From Pictodentalium vernedei (Eukaryota > Mollusca > Scaphopoda > Dentaliida > Dentaliidae), in contig CM062297.1 in the NCBI GenBank assembly GCA_031216915.1, positions 184,148,083 to 184,212,082 of the forward strand: a stretch of DNA of 64,000 nucleotides, given 5' to 3'. Shown one piece after another: positions 33,994 to 43,390 of this stretch. The notes under the pieces were generated by a model. It was not told the origin of the DNA and did no database searches. It saw nothing but the letters and a program-made list of their open reading frames with translations. The position numbers and the translations under genes are program-made. Position 1 is the stretch's first letter. Each line of letters opens with the position of its first letter.

Positions 33994-36900
33994 TCAGCTA
34001 AATCGCCGACTGATCACGATATAATCTTGGACAGTTCTGAAAACAAGTAGGTTTTCAGAATTGCTGAGCTGTTCAGACCCATACAGTAAAGTCAAGGGCT
34101 CTATGGCAAATGGCAAATTATATATGGTTAAGTTACGAGCATTGGCGTGGAAGGGACAGTATAGAAGAAAATGCTCACACGTCTCTAGATGCCCACATTG
34201 GCAAAGGGGACTCGTGGAGAGATGATTATTATACAAATCAGCATTTAGGTTACTGCACTGTAAACGTAGCCTACAATGGTAAACTTGTGCTGCACGACTT
34301 TTTGCTCCGCTGTAAAAATTTGGCGGGCGCAGGTTTCTTTTGTTCAGGAACGTTTTGAAATTAGGAAGGGAAGTGTTTTCTCTTACAGAAGTCGGTAGTG
34401 CATTCCACTGGGACGTCGTATCAGGTATAAAGGATTTTTGATATAGAGTGGTGTTACTGAATGGGACACGATGTTGTGCTGTGGAGCGAAGATTATGGCT
34501 CACGCTCAAGGTCGAGATAACTGGTGGGATTTTTGCAGAAATATAAGGCGGTGTTATGTTGTGATACATCTTGAAAAACTGAATAAGTCTATGCTTCCTT
34601 CGCCTCTCCTGCAAGGAGTCCCAACAAGTTTCGGAATAAAGCAAGTCTTTGTTTGCGCTCATTGTAGCGCCAGTTACTATTCTTGCGGCGGCAATTTGGA
34701 TTTTTTCTAGTTGGGTTATTTGTGCAACTGTACAGTTATCCCAAATGCAATCGGCATATTCGAGGAGGGGTCTAATGAATGCAAAATATATTTTTTCAAG
34801 GACTCTGCGATCAAGCACAAATTTGTGGACTCTAAGTATGTCGATGCGCGTCCATGCTTTGGTACACAAATGATCAATGTGGTCGTTCCAAGTGCATTCA
34901 TTATTCAGTATAACTCCCAAGTGTTTGTGGCTACTGAATTCAGCAATCGGGACTCCACTTAGGTATAGTGGTGGATGAGATTGGCCGTCGCGTTTGCGCG
35001 ATATTAGCATAGTTTCAGTTTTCTGGGGATTAAATTCTACTAGCCACGTCTTTGCCCATTGGTCTATTGAAAGTAGGTCCCGGTTGATTAGGGCTGCAGC
35101 CTGATCACGATTCTCCACTATTAAGTAGAGCGTCGTGTCATCCGCGAAAAGGCGTAAACTGGAAAGTATATTTTCGGTTATATCATTGATGTAGATTAAA
35201 AAAAGTAGTGGTCCAAGTATCGAGCCTTGGGGGACACCTGAATTTATTAATTTCCAACTGGATTCTTCTGAGGCTACTACCACGCGTTGGTACCTATCAG
35301 AAAGGTATGATTCTAGGAATCGGAGCAGGTCTCCAGAGATTCCAATCTTCTTGAGCTTGTGAAGGAGGCCCACATGCCAGACCCTGTCAAATGCCTTGCT
35401 AATGTCACAAAAGACCACTCTCACTTCCTTACCTTCATCAAGAGCATGGCAAAATTCATCGTACAAGTCAGTCAACTGTAAAACAGTTGAATCGCCCGGT
35501 GTAAAGCCAGATTGGAAGCGAGTAAGTATATTATTCACACATAAAAAGTTCCATAGCTGTTTAAAGACACATTTTTCAAATAATTTGCCGAGACAACTCA
35601 GAAGTGCGATTGGACGATAATTAGTTACTAGGTTTGGGGGATTCTTTTTTAACACTGGTGTCACGTTAGCCTTTTTCCAGGACTGTGGAAAGTAACACTT
35701 TTTGAGGAGTATGTTGAAAAGCGTTGTCATAGGCTCACAGAGGGACCGCCGACACTCCTTCAACATGCGGGGACTTATCAGGTCGTGGCCCGATGCTTTT
35801 GACACCTTGATTTGCCCCATGGCATCAAGTACATCGCTGTTATCTAGTGCTATGTGATCCAGTAACTGTGGGGTACTCTGAGGCAGGTCCGGTAGGGAGG
35901 CATTGGAATCGTCCAGGGTCGAAATTGAACAGAAGTATTCGTTGAAAACTTCTGCCTTTTCAATATTGGATGAGTAGAGTTTATCTAGATGGGTTAGTAT
36001 TGGGATGTCATTTTTGTTTTTGCAGATAAGAGTCTTTAGTGTTTTCCACCATTCTGACGAGGGGGTGTCAGGACAACATAATTTCATCTGTATTTTTAAT
36101 GTGTATTCATCTTTTGCTTTGCGCACCGCTGACGTGACTTCGTTACGTTTGATTTTATATCTTTCCCAGTCCAGCGGTAGGCATGTGCGCTTAGCCGTGC
36201 GATAAAGCCGTTTTCTTTGGCGCATCAGTAGCCGTATATTGTTGTGCATCCAGTTAGGCTGATTACTTCGCACAGTTACTAATTTATTTGGAATGAATTT
36301 GGACGCTGTGTCCATTAATATTTTGGTAATTTTGGATACAATAGTGTCAGGACATGAGCAGTCGAAACATTGATTCCAATCTTCGCTGCTCAGGGCCCTG
36401 TTCATTGCTTCATAGTCACCTTCGGCATATAACCATATGCGCCTTCTGATATTTTTTGGCAATGTTCTTATAAACTGCAAGGTTGCGGTTATGGGACAAT
36501 GATATCGGATCATGCCAGGTACAAGTGGCTCTAGAACCTCACACTCTAGTACGTGAACGGTATTACTTACACCAAAAAGGTCAATTAGCGAGGCAGATGA
36601 CTCAGTAAAGCATGTGGGCTCCTTCACGAGCTGTCGAAAATTAAAATACTTACATAAATCTTGGAAACGACTTCTAGTGCAATTAATCTGGTTATCGTTG
36701 AAATCTCCAGTAATAACTATATCGTGTATTCTGGTATCCTTAGCCTTGTCTATAGAAGCTGATATATGGTCCCAAGTTTCAGGTAAGCTGTTGGGTGGTC
36801 TATAGAAAACACCCAGCAGTATGGATTTGCTGAGTTTAGCAGAGACCTCTGTCCAAATGCATTCAATGTTACTCAGCTCAAGGTCCATCCTACGCCGGAG

Positions 36901-37548
36901 GCATAAGTCGTTCTTAGCATAGATAGCCACACCACCACCCCGTGCTGGGCGATCTAACCTCAGGGGTTCTTGAAACCCCCGAAGTGTAATATCGGATGTT
37001 GGATCAGAGTCTTGTAGCCAAGTTTCGGTAAAAGCAAGAATATCATAAGATAGAAATTCGTACTCCACGATTTCTAATTTGGGCTTCAGACTTTGTATAT
37101 TCATATGGAGAATTTTAAGTGTAGCTATGTTATTATGAGATTCGGGGGTAAGTGGACCTGGATTTGACTCTATGTCTCCCGATATTAATAACAATAGCCC
37201 TGACATGAAAACTACCGACACCACAGTGGCAATCAAGCACCAAGTATTCCGTATAGTCGTTATATCTTGGGCAGTCCTCCAGACATTTCCATCCACATTG
37301 CAGTGGGTCGAGATAGGGTGGAAGAGGGTTTTCATTCCCAGGGAATTGCAGATGGGGGCTGAGAGGAGATGGAATGCTGCTAATGTAATTGTTAAACTAT
37401 CTACAACACTTAACCCTGCTGACCGTAAATGTACATATACTACGAGGCACTGTGATTGGTTTTTACTCAACTTTCCCCTTAAGCTGCAGTCATAAACTAT
37501 GTTATTGAATAAACCAATCCGAGCGCGATAATAATCAAGACTATACAT
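33994..37548 (-). CDS. CR1-type LINE polyprotein: 2A-like leader, endonuclease, RT
   Basis: An open frame of 1184 codons. Residues 1-131 form a leader with a hydrophobic stretch (about 103-122), ending in SGDIESNPG|P, a 2A-like ribosome-skipping motif. The AP-endonuclease follows: HMNIQSL (N150), FTETWL (E175), GGGVAIY, GDFND (D282). Its last motif, normally SDH, reads RYH (Y349, H350). The reverse transcriptase runs about 620-860 with DISKAFDRVW (D715), GVPQGSILGPLLFLIYINDI and FADDTTLY (801-804). A C-terminal zinc-binding motif CQCG…ETCEHF…CP spans 1116-1132. CR1/jockey-superclade membership fits these features. It lies in the sense direction of the host gene. The start chosen is the first ATG. 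Confidence 0.93.
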   Translation of the reverse strand: MYSLDYYRARIGLFNNIVYDCSLRGKLSKNQSQCLVVYVHLRSAGLSVVDSLTITLAAFHLLSAPICNSLGMKTLFHPISTHCNVDGNVWRTAQDITTIRNTWCLIATVVSVVFMSGLLLLISGDIESNPGPLTPESHNNIATLKILHMNIQSLKPKLEIVEYEFLSYDILAFTETWLQDSDPTSDITLRGFQEPLRLDRPARGGGVAIYAKNDLCLRRRMDLELSNIECIWTEVSAKLSKSILLGVFYRPPNSLPETWDHISASIDKAKDTRIHDIVITGDFNDNQINCTRSRFQDLCKYFNFRQLVKEPTCFTESSASLIDLFGVSNTVHVLECEVLEPLVPGMIRYHCPITATLQFIRTLPKNIRRRIWLYAEGDYEAMNRALSSEDWNQCFDCSCPDTIVSKITKILMDTASKFIPNKLVTVRSNQPNWMHNNIRLLMRQRKRLYRTAKRTCLPLDWERYKIKRNEVTSAVRKAKDEYTLKIQMKLCCPDTPSSEWWKTLKTLICKNKNDIPILTHLDKLYSSNIEKAEVFNEYFCSISTLDDSNASLPDLPQSTPQLLDHIALDNSDVLDAMGQIKVSKASGHDLISPRMLKECRRSLCEPMTTLFNILLKKCYFPQSWKKANVTPVLKKNPPNLVTNYRPIALLSCLGKLFEKCVFKQLWNFLCVNNILTRFQSGFTPGDSTVLQLTDLYDEFCHALDEGKEVRVVFCDISKAFDRVWHVGLLHKLKKIGISGDLLRFLESYLSDRYQRVVVASEESSWKLINSGVPQGSILGPLLFLIYINDITENILSSLRLFADDTTLYLIVENRDQAAALINRDLLSIDQWAKTWLVEFNPQKTETMLISRKRDGQSHPPLYLSGVPIAEFSSHKHLGVILNNECTWNDHIDHLCTKAWTRIDILRVHKFVLDRRVLEKIYFAFIRPLLEYADCIWDNCTVAQITQLEKIQIAAARIVTGATMSANKDLLYSETCWDSLQERRRKHRLIQFFKMYHNITPPYISAKIPPVISTLSVSHNLRSTAQHRVPFSNTTLYQKSFIPDTTSQWNALPTSVRENTSLPNFKTFLNKRNLRPPNFYSGAKSRAAQVYHCRLRLQCSNLNADLYNNHLSTSPLCQCGHLETCEHFLLYCPFHANARNLTIYNLPFAIEPLTLLYGSEQLSNSENLLVFRTVQDYIVISRRFS
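37153..37191 (-). other. 2A-like ribosome-skipping motif in the LINE leader
   Basis: Encodes LLISGDIESNPGP (residues 120-132). It matches the 2A consensus D-[VI]-E-x-N-P-G-P, at which translation releases the upstream chain at glycine 131 and restarts at proline 132. 2A-like sequences near the N-terminus are established in some APE-type non-LTR retrotransposons of animals. Activity here is inferred from the motif. Confidence 0.85.
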
Positions 37549-37960
37549 TACGTTATCGGACGATAATAAAAGAAGAATTTTGCTCGGATGGCCGTCATTT
37601 CGGTCTCACAACAATCGCCGTGTTTATTGGCACGTTGACAGTTATGAGCACCAGGCACCAACGTCATAACACTGGACGATGTGTGCACCATGCCGCTGCC
37701 AGTTTTGTACCCAGGAATCTTGCTAGGAGAGAGAAAGAGTAAGCATAAGATGTCGTTAGCAGAATGAAAGGAGAGTAGAAAATAAGGAAATAAGAATATG
37801 GAAAACACAATCAAATAGAATGTCATAAGAAAGAAAAAAATCTGCGTTAACAAAGTCGGGCACCATTGCTTCTAATTGGTTTTCGGAAGAACTGAAATCA
37901 TGTGGAGGGATATGGTTTCAGCTTATAGGCGGCTCTGAAATACTGATGAAGGGTAGTGTG
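37549..37960. other. Probable LINE 5' region and intron sequence
   Basis: The sequence directly upstream of the LINE start on the minus strand, containing GGCCGTCATTTCGGTCTCAC, is GC-richer than the intron and is probably its 5' UTR. The boundary was not resolved. Confidence 0.4.
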
Positions 37961-37964
37961 TCAT

Positions 37965-37980
37965 ATACACATATATACGC

Positions 37981-38015
<35 letters not shown>

Positions 38016-38160
38016 AACACACACACACATACACACACACACACACATTATATATATATACATACATACACACACATACACATATATATGTATTTAAAGC
38101 ACAAACACGTGGAGAAAACACTGAACCATGTACATAGATACATATATATACATACATAAT
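37965..38160. repeat. Compound (TA)n/(CA)n microsatellite
   Basis: Runs of ATATATAT alternate with ACACACAC and ATACATAC. The cysteine- or threonine-rich short frames over it are products of the repeat. Confidence 0.95.
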
Positions 38161-38830
38161 TCATGTGTGTTTCAGTTATTTGAAACTGAAGCACATGGAG
38201 AAGACACTGAACCATGTTTGACCCTTTATCCAATGTAGCAACCGGTTGAGTCCAGACTTAGTAATTATACACCATCCAGGGCCCATGGTGAGAAAACACT
38301 GAACCATGCTTAGCCATTTTTCGAATGTATCAACCAGCTGAGTCCACTCTTAACGGTTATACAACACCTAGGGCTCATAGTAAATTTTAATTATATCGAT
38401 AAAACAATACAAACATGGACATCACCAGAACCGACTCGACGAAGTCATTTTCTTGATGTCAATGTCTGCATGGTTCTATTGGAGAATTGTCTGAGCTCTT
38501 GGAGCCTAATATATTTATGCTTATGACAACCATTTTCTGAATGTATCATCCAGTTGAGTCCACTCTTAACAGTTACACATCACCTAGGGCTCATAGTAAA
38601 TTTTAATTTTATCGATAAAACAACACAAACATGGACATCACCAGAACCGATTCGACGAAGCCATTCCCCTGATAGCAATGTCTGCATGGTTCTATTCGAG
38701 AATTGTCTGAGCTCTTGCAGCCTAATATATTTATGCTCATGACCACCACCCCGGGCTCGTAGTAAATGTTAATTATATCAATAAAGCAATACAAACATGG
38801 ACATCACCAGAGTTAGGGTTAGGGTTACGA
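38107..38830. repeat. Complex tandem repeats, units of about 88 and 216 bp
   Basis: The phrase AAACACTGAACCATG recurs at about 38116, 38201 and 38286 (unit about 85-90). From 38290 a larger unit containing AGGGCTCATAGTAAATTTTA and ATGGACATCACCAGAACCG recurs at 38371 and 38587 (216 apart), then, with an internal deletion, at 38753. Just after it lies GTTAGGGTTAGGGTTA (about 38812-38827), two telomere-like repeats. Confidence 0.85.
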
Positions 38831-41080
38831 TGTATGGTGGTCTGGCTTGTCGATCGGCATGTCATTATTGGAAATAAAAAAAAATATTATTTTCTATTGA
38901 TTTTATTTACATATGGTTATAATTATGATTACTGAATTAATAAAAAGTAATTGAAAATATTGATTTGTCTCTTATTTTTTCTCAAGCTTGTCATGTGCAG
39001 AGGTGTTAAAACAGATGTTGGTTTGAAGGACAGCTCTGTGCTTTGTCGCACCACTCAAATGTCATTTCACACCTTGTGCAAGTGGTAGTTTTATCTACTG
39101 TACCTAATTAATCACTTCAATCCCGACTACTTTTATGTAGTAGCCGTAGAATAATATTTTATTAAAGTGTCACAATTTAATACACATGCATAATATACAT
39201 ACATGTAGAGTATTTTCAAAATATTTGTATGAAATCCAGCCTATGGAGGCTTATGAGACACATTTTCATCAGAGGTAGGTCTTTTTTTACAGTAGTTCAT
39301 AAAAAACAAAAAAAAACAACAAAAAACCCAAACCCGAAAAACCAAAACACATGCACTCACACCAAAATACACACCCTTGCGGACACCCCCCCCCCCCCCC
39401 CCCCCCACACCCACAAACACACAGAGAGTAATATGCAGACATACGCCCACATGCACTTGCGTATAATTTCGTGTACTAATTTTCTTTCACTTTTTCTTAC
39501 TCGCCCCCTCCCCCCCCCCATCACGTATATCTGTCTCTCTATCTCTTTCCCACTGAAGCGTACTCTCTCATAGAATGGCACATTCGCAGACATTTTAATT
39601 CTCCCGTCCACCCCCCCCCCCCCACCCCCCACCCCCTGTGAAATAATCATTAGTTTCAGTCTCGAGTGAGATACTTTTTGGTATCCATTCAAAAACACTA
39701 TATTTTCTTTTTACTATATCCTTTTTATAAGAATCTTTAATTGCGTTGCCCGACAAGAGTAAGACAGGAAAGAGGATGTGCTGGTCGAGTTGACTCAATG
39801 TCGTGAACTGGTATCACTTCGATCATTAGCCGTGCGCCGTGAGCGCTTTCGTGACGTAGGAGGCTTTTTTGCCCCCACTTCCCACCCAAGAAAAACACGG
39901 TTCATCACGTGTTGGCCTACAGCTGTAAACAAAATGTGAAATTGGGAACTTCGCGAATATTATTTGTTTTTCTCAAGTCTGGTTTATTTATTTCCTCGAT
40001 CAAATCGATTGCGCAAACACATCAGTTTAGTTTCGAAAGTGACGAGGACTTTGTACTTAACCAAATGGAACTTACTGTTCTATTCTCAATTTACAATTTC
40101 AAACCACAGCAATAGACGCCGTCTGCCTCCTCCAAATTCCAATTTTAATTTAAAATAAATTATCTAATACCAGTAACAAACGCAGTTGTCTTGCCAGTTG
40201 ACGTCACAAGACAGTATTTATTAATCAGCAGAGAAACTGACTTGCGAAAGCAATTAAACTAATCGTTAACGCTCGTGACCACGGTGGGTCACAGTGTTTT
40301 GAAAACTGTCTTCCACTGATCAAACACTGCGGTCCACTGGAACTCCACGGAGGAGAACACACCGCGGCGGCGTTTTTGTTTCAATCCACGTTGAACGTAC
40401 TGCAATGTTAGTTATAAGAAACCAAATGAAGTTAAAAGATTAAAAAATGACAACTCATGTATGTAAATATCAATGTGCAAAAAACAAACATATTTATGTT
40501 AATATCTATGTGCAGTGTATTATGTTCATATAGTTTATTGCTCGTTAAAAGTTAGAATGCTTGAATGAAATAAAATATATCAAAGCCAATGTTCCTGTTT
40601 TTGTTGCTCTGTTGTCAATGAAGATAAGTAATTAATTGTACACACCCACTCATAAATAGTTCCTCTATAAATAGACAGCAGTAATCTAAATTTAGCATCA
40701 ATAACTGGGGTATTTATTGACCAGTCTCATATGGGTACTGTACACGTAATGCCCACTGATTATTTACTGATAAAGCATAAAATAAAAAAAACAAAAAACA
40801 AAATGACGCTGTAAAATTCTGATCAAGATGCAGTCATTCTCCCAACAAAGTTAACACATTTTAGGAGCACAGTTTCCGGAATTGGCATTCTGCAACTTAA
40901 GATTGTCGAGTGTCATTCAGAAACTATTACTATTTTCCCCAATTTGCCAATTAGGTAAGATTGTAGCAAAGAAATGGCGATACCTTTGGGTGTTTCCCCC
41001 AAGATTCAACTTAATTAATCTTGCAAAATCGTTCATTTTTAGTCATCAATGGTGTTCCTAAAGTGACACTGGACACTTAA
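38831..41080. other. Intron sequence; C-rich tracts, no gene recognised
   Basis: Contains C-rich low-complexity tracts at 39386-39407, 39505-39520 and 39606-39633. A CpG-richer stretch lies at about 39780-40380 (AGCCGTGCGCCGTGAGCGCT, CACACCGCGGCGGCG) without a clear reading frame. It could be an old promoter-like fragment or repeat, but nothing supports a gene. Confidence 0.45.
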
Positions 41081-41088
41081 GTACGTAC

Positions 41089-41197
41089 CTACTGTATCAC
41101 CTTTCAGCTGACTTATTTGGATTTCCGAACCAATCAAACCAAACAGGAGTGGTTGGAATATCAACCATAAAATATCAACAACATCTTGAACTGGACT
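41089..41197 (-). CDS. SLC9B2: SLC9B (NHA) antiporter, internal exon
   Basis: Thirty-six codons plus one base: SPVQDVVDILWLIFQPLLFG LIGSEIQISQLKGDTV, then G completed by the exon at 28488. The segment IFQPLLFGLIGSE is the conserved discontinuous helix region of NHA antiporters. The acceptor follows a ten-T run (TTTTTTTTTTCAG) and the donor is G|GTACGT. The phase joins correctly to both neighbours. Confidence 0.93.
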
Positions 41198-41399
41198 CTG
41201 AAAAAAAAAATAACATTTACCATATAATCACATCAAATAGCTCATTATGGAAATGTCATCCACAACACATGTAATAAATGTGTGATTACATGTAAGAAGT
41301 GAATGCTGACATTGCAACATTGTGAGTTTGTTTGTAAGTGGAATTTAGTTAATCTTCTGTATTCAATTGACTTTTTGTCTAATATGAATTTACAAAAAC

Positions 41400-41610
41400 A
41401 TTTACTGAACAATTAAAAATTTTTATTTTGCATCTCAAAATCATAGCTTATGATCCCTCATTGGAACAAGCTCATGAGTTTTTTCCAATGAGTAGCAAAA
41501 AACTATGTTTCCGGGCTGAAATTTGAAACTATGTTTTGGGGACAAATATGATTGGTGATTTTTGTGAACAGCGGTGGCAAGTTTTAATTGTTATGTTAGA
41601 TAAAGGGTTG
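41400..41610. mobile_element. piggyBac-like MITE family P, copy 4, degraded
   Basis: The core TTATGATCCCTCATTGGAAC/AGCTCATGAG is recognisable, and the right end reads TGTTAGATAAAGGGTTGA, a mutated family end. The left end is too diverged to place. It lies only about 200 bases from the exon at 41089. Confidence 0.6.
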
Positions 41611-42318
41611 AAATTACACATTATGTCATGAAAAGACTCTAAAACATTTCTCACTATTTCACATGAAATTTCTACACCTTGCTCAGTAAAATGAAAGAAC
41701 TCAGTTCAGGAAGTTTATATCAAATTATAATCCTTGGAGACACTCTACAGTAAAAGCTGTCTTGAGAGACTGCCATTTGGGCCACACAAAAGTGGTCTCT
41801 CAAGACAGGTGTCTCTCATAATAGGTTTCAGGTTTTCTCAAGTCAGTGAATAACCAACCACAAATTCAGAAATGGAGAAGAATGGATTTTTATAATTACT
41901 TTGTAGTTGTTCTTTTTTTATGGAGTTTTTGTAACAAATTGAAATGGACTGTTATAAAAATTATAAAAATAAATTAGTGTTGAAAATCTTCATTGAAGAC
42001 TTTCAGCACAAATTTATTTTTATAATCCTATCTGTCACATTTCAGGTATGTATGAAATTGTTTATTCAGCAATAATCCTAATCTTTCCACAGGGGTCTAA
42101 TAAAAACATCTCAATCTTTAATGAGTTATGTAACTGAATAGCAATTGAAACCCAATTAAGAGCTTTTAATACTTTTAATTATGTTAGTATAACCACAATG
42201 GATTTTCCAATTCCAGAACAGGTAAAAAGTTTTTGTCATGGTTTCAGTCTTCAAAGGGGCGCTATCTCAAGACAGGTCCATTATGGCATAAAAATACAAG
42301 TTGGTACCAGGTCACAGT

Positions 42319-43035
42319 ATCTATGTAAATGACCTTAACTTCTCCGAGGATCGTGTTCAAGTCTCCCAATTCGCGGATGATAAGGGCCTCTGGGAATCTA
42401 ACAATACAGCCAATCTGCTCCAAAAACCCCTGCAACGCGCTCTCGATGACCTAGAACAATGGTGTGCAAAATGGAGAATTAAGCTAAACGCCAATAAAAC
42501 CCAACGAATCACCTTTACTCGCAGGAAAAATAAATGTGATTTTCACCTAAAACTTATGGATAACACCCTCCCAGAATGCAAAGAGGCGAAATTCCTGGGC
42601 ATCACCTTTGATAAAAATTTGTCCTTTAACAAACACACCGACGAGATGGCGAAAAAAGCCACCAAACGCATTCATTTATTGAAAATGCTAAAGGGAACTT
42701 CATGGGGAGCCAACCAGTCCACCCTACTCAAACTATACAAAGCCTTTGTGTGCCCAGTACTCGAATACGGGCAATCATCCTAACTGACCTCAACCAAACT
42801 AATATGGGGAAAACTCCAGAAGGTCCAAAAGCATGCGCTTCGAGTCGCCCTCCGCGCCCCATGGGACACACCCATCAAAACACTCCACGACAGGGCCGAT
42901 ATCCCCACCATCAAAGACCGCCTAGCCACCCTAGCCACGAAAAATCATGACCGTCTAGACGACAGTGAACTAATCTCCGAACTTGGAGCCATCTGCGAAA
43001 GCCGACAAAAGCCCAAAAATTCCGATCAAAACTAA
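42319..43035 (+). pseudogene. LINE reverse transcriptase C-terminal fragment
   Basis: Starts IYVNDLNFSEDRVQVSQFAD and contains the FADD catalytic box, then ALDDLEQWCAKWRIKLNANK (palm and thumb) and LLKLYKAFVCPVLEYGQSS. A single TAA at 42781-42783 interrupts the frame, which then continues in the same frame (LIWGKLQKVQKHALRVALRA…) to a TAA at 43033-43035. The FADDxGLW form and C-terminal KxxQKxALRxAL…TPIKTLH resemble I/Jockey-group elements; the clade is uncertain. Confidence 0.85.
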
Positions 43036-43064
43036 GACCGCCCGAAAAAAAAGTCCACATTAAA

Positions 43065-43390
43065 CGCTCGCGATCCCCGGCACCTCCATATAAACTCAGA
43101 CTAACCTAAATAAGGTCGCAACAAGCGAAGGCTACAGCCGGAAGGAAACACCCTCGGGTGTGGTTTAGTGTGCTAAACCTGTTACCCTCCAGCTGCAATC
43201 TCATTTCCAGCCGGGGAAGCTCAGCCCACATAAAATGCTCGCGATACCAGGCGCCTCCAAATAAACTCAAACTAATCTAAATATGGTCGAAACCAGCGAA
43301 GGGCATAACAGAAATACCCTCGGGTGTGGTTTAGTGTCTAAACCTGTTACCCTCCCGCTACAAACTCACTCTCAGCCTAAGAAGGTGAGC
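43065..43390 (+). repeat. LINE 3' UTR tandem duplication
   Basis: Two units of about 175 bp share GCTCGCGAT, ATAAACTCA, ACCCTCGGGTGTGGTTTAGT and AACCTGTTACCCTCC. This duplicated block lies between the stop codon and the distal UTR, where further inverted words occur (ACCCTCGGGGAG/CACCCGAGGGTT at 43972-44038). Confidence 0.8.

Noticed and set aside
37918-38233. Cysteine/tyrosine-rich and threonine/histidine-rich short frames
   Set aside because: They are translations of a (TA)n/(CA)n microsatellite.
39780-40400. CpG-richer stretch as a promoter of a second gene
   Set aside because: No exon-like frame, TATA or splice donor follows in either direction. The base composition alone is not enough.
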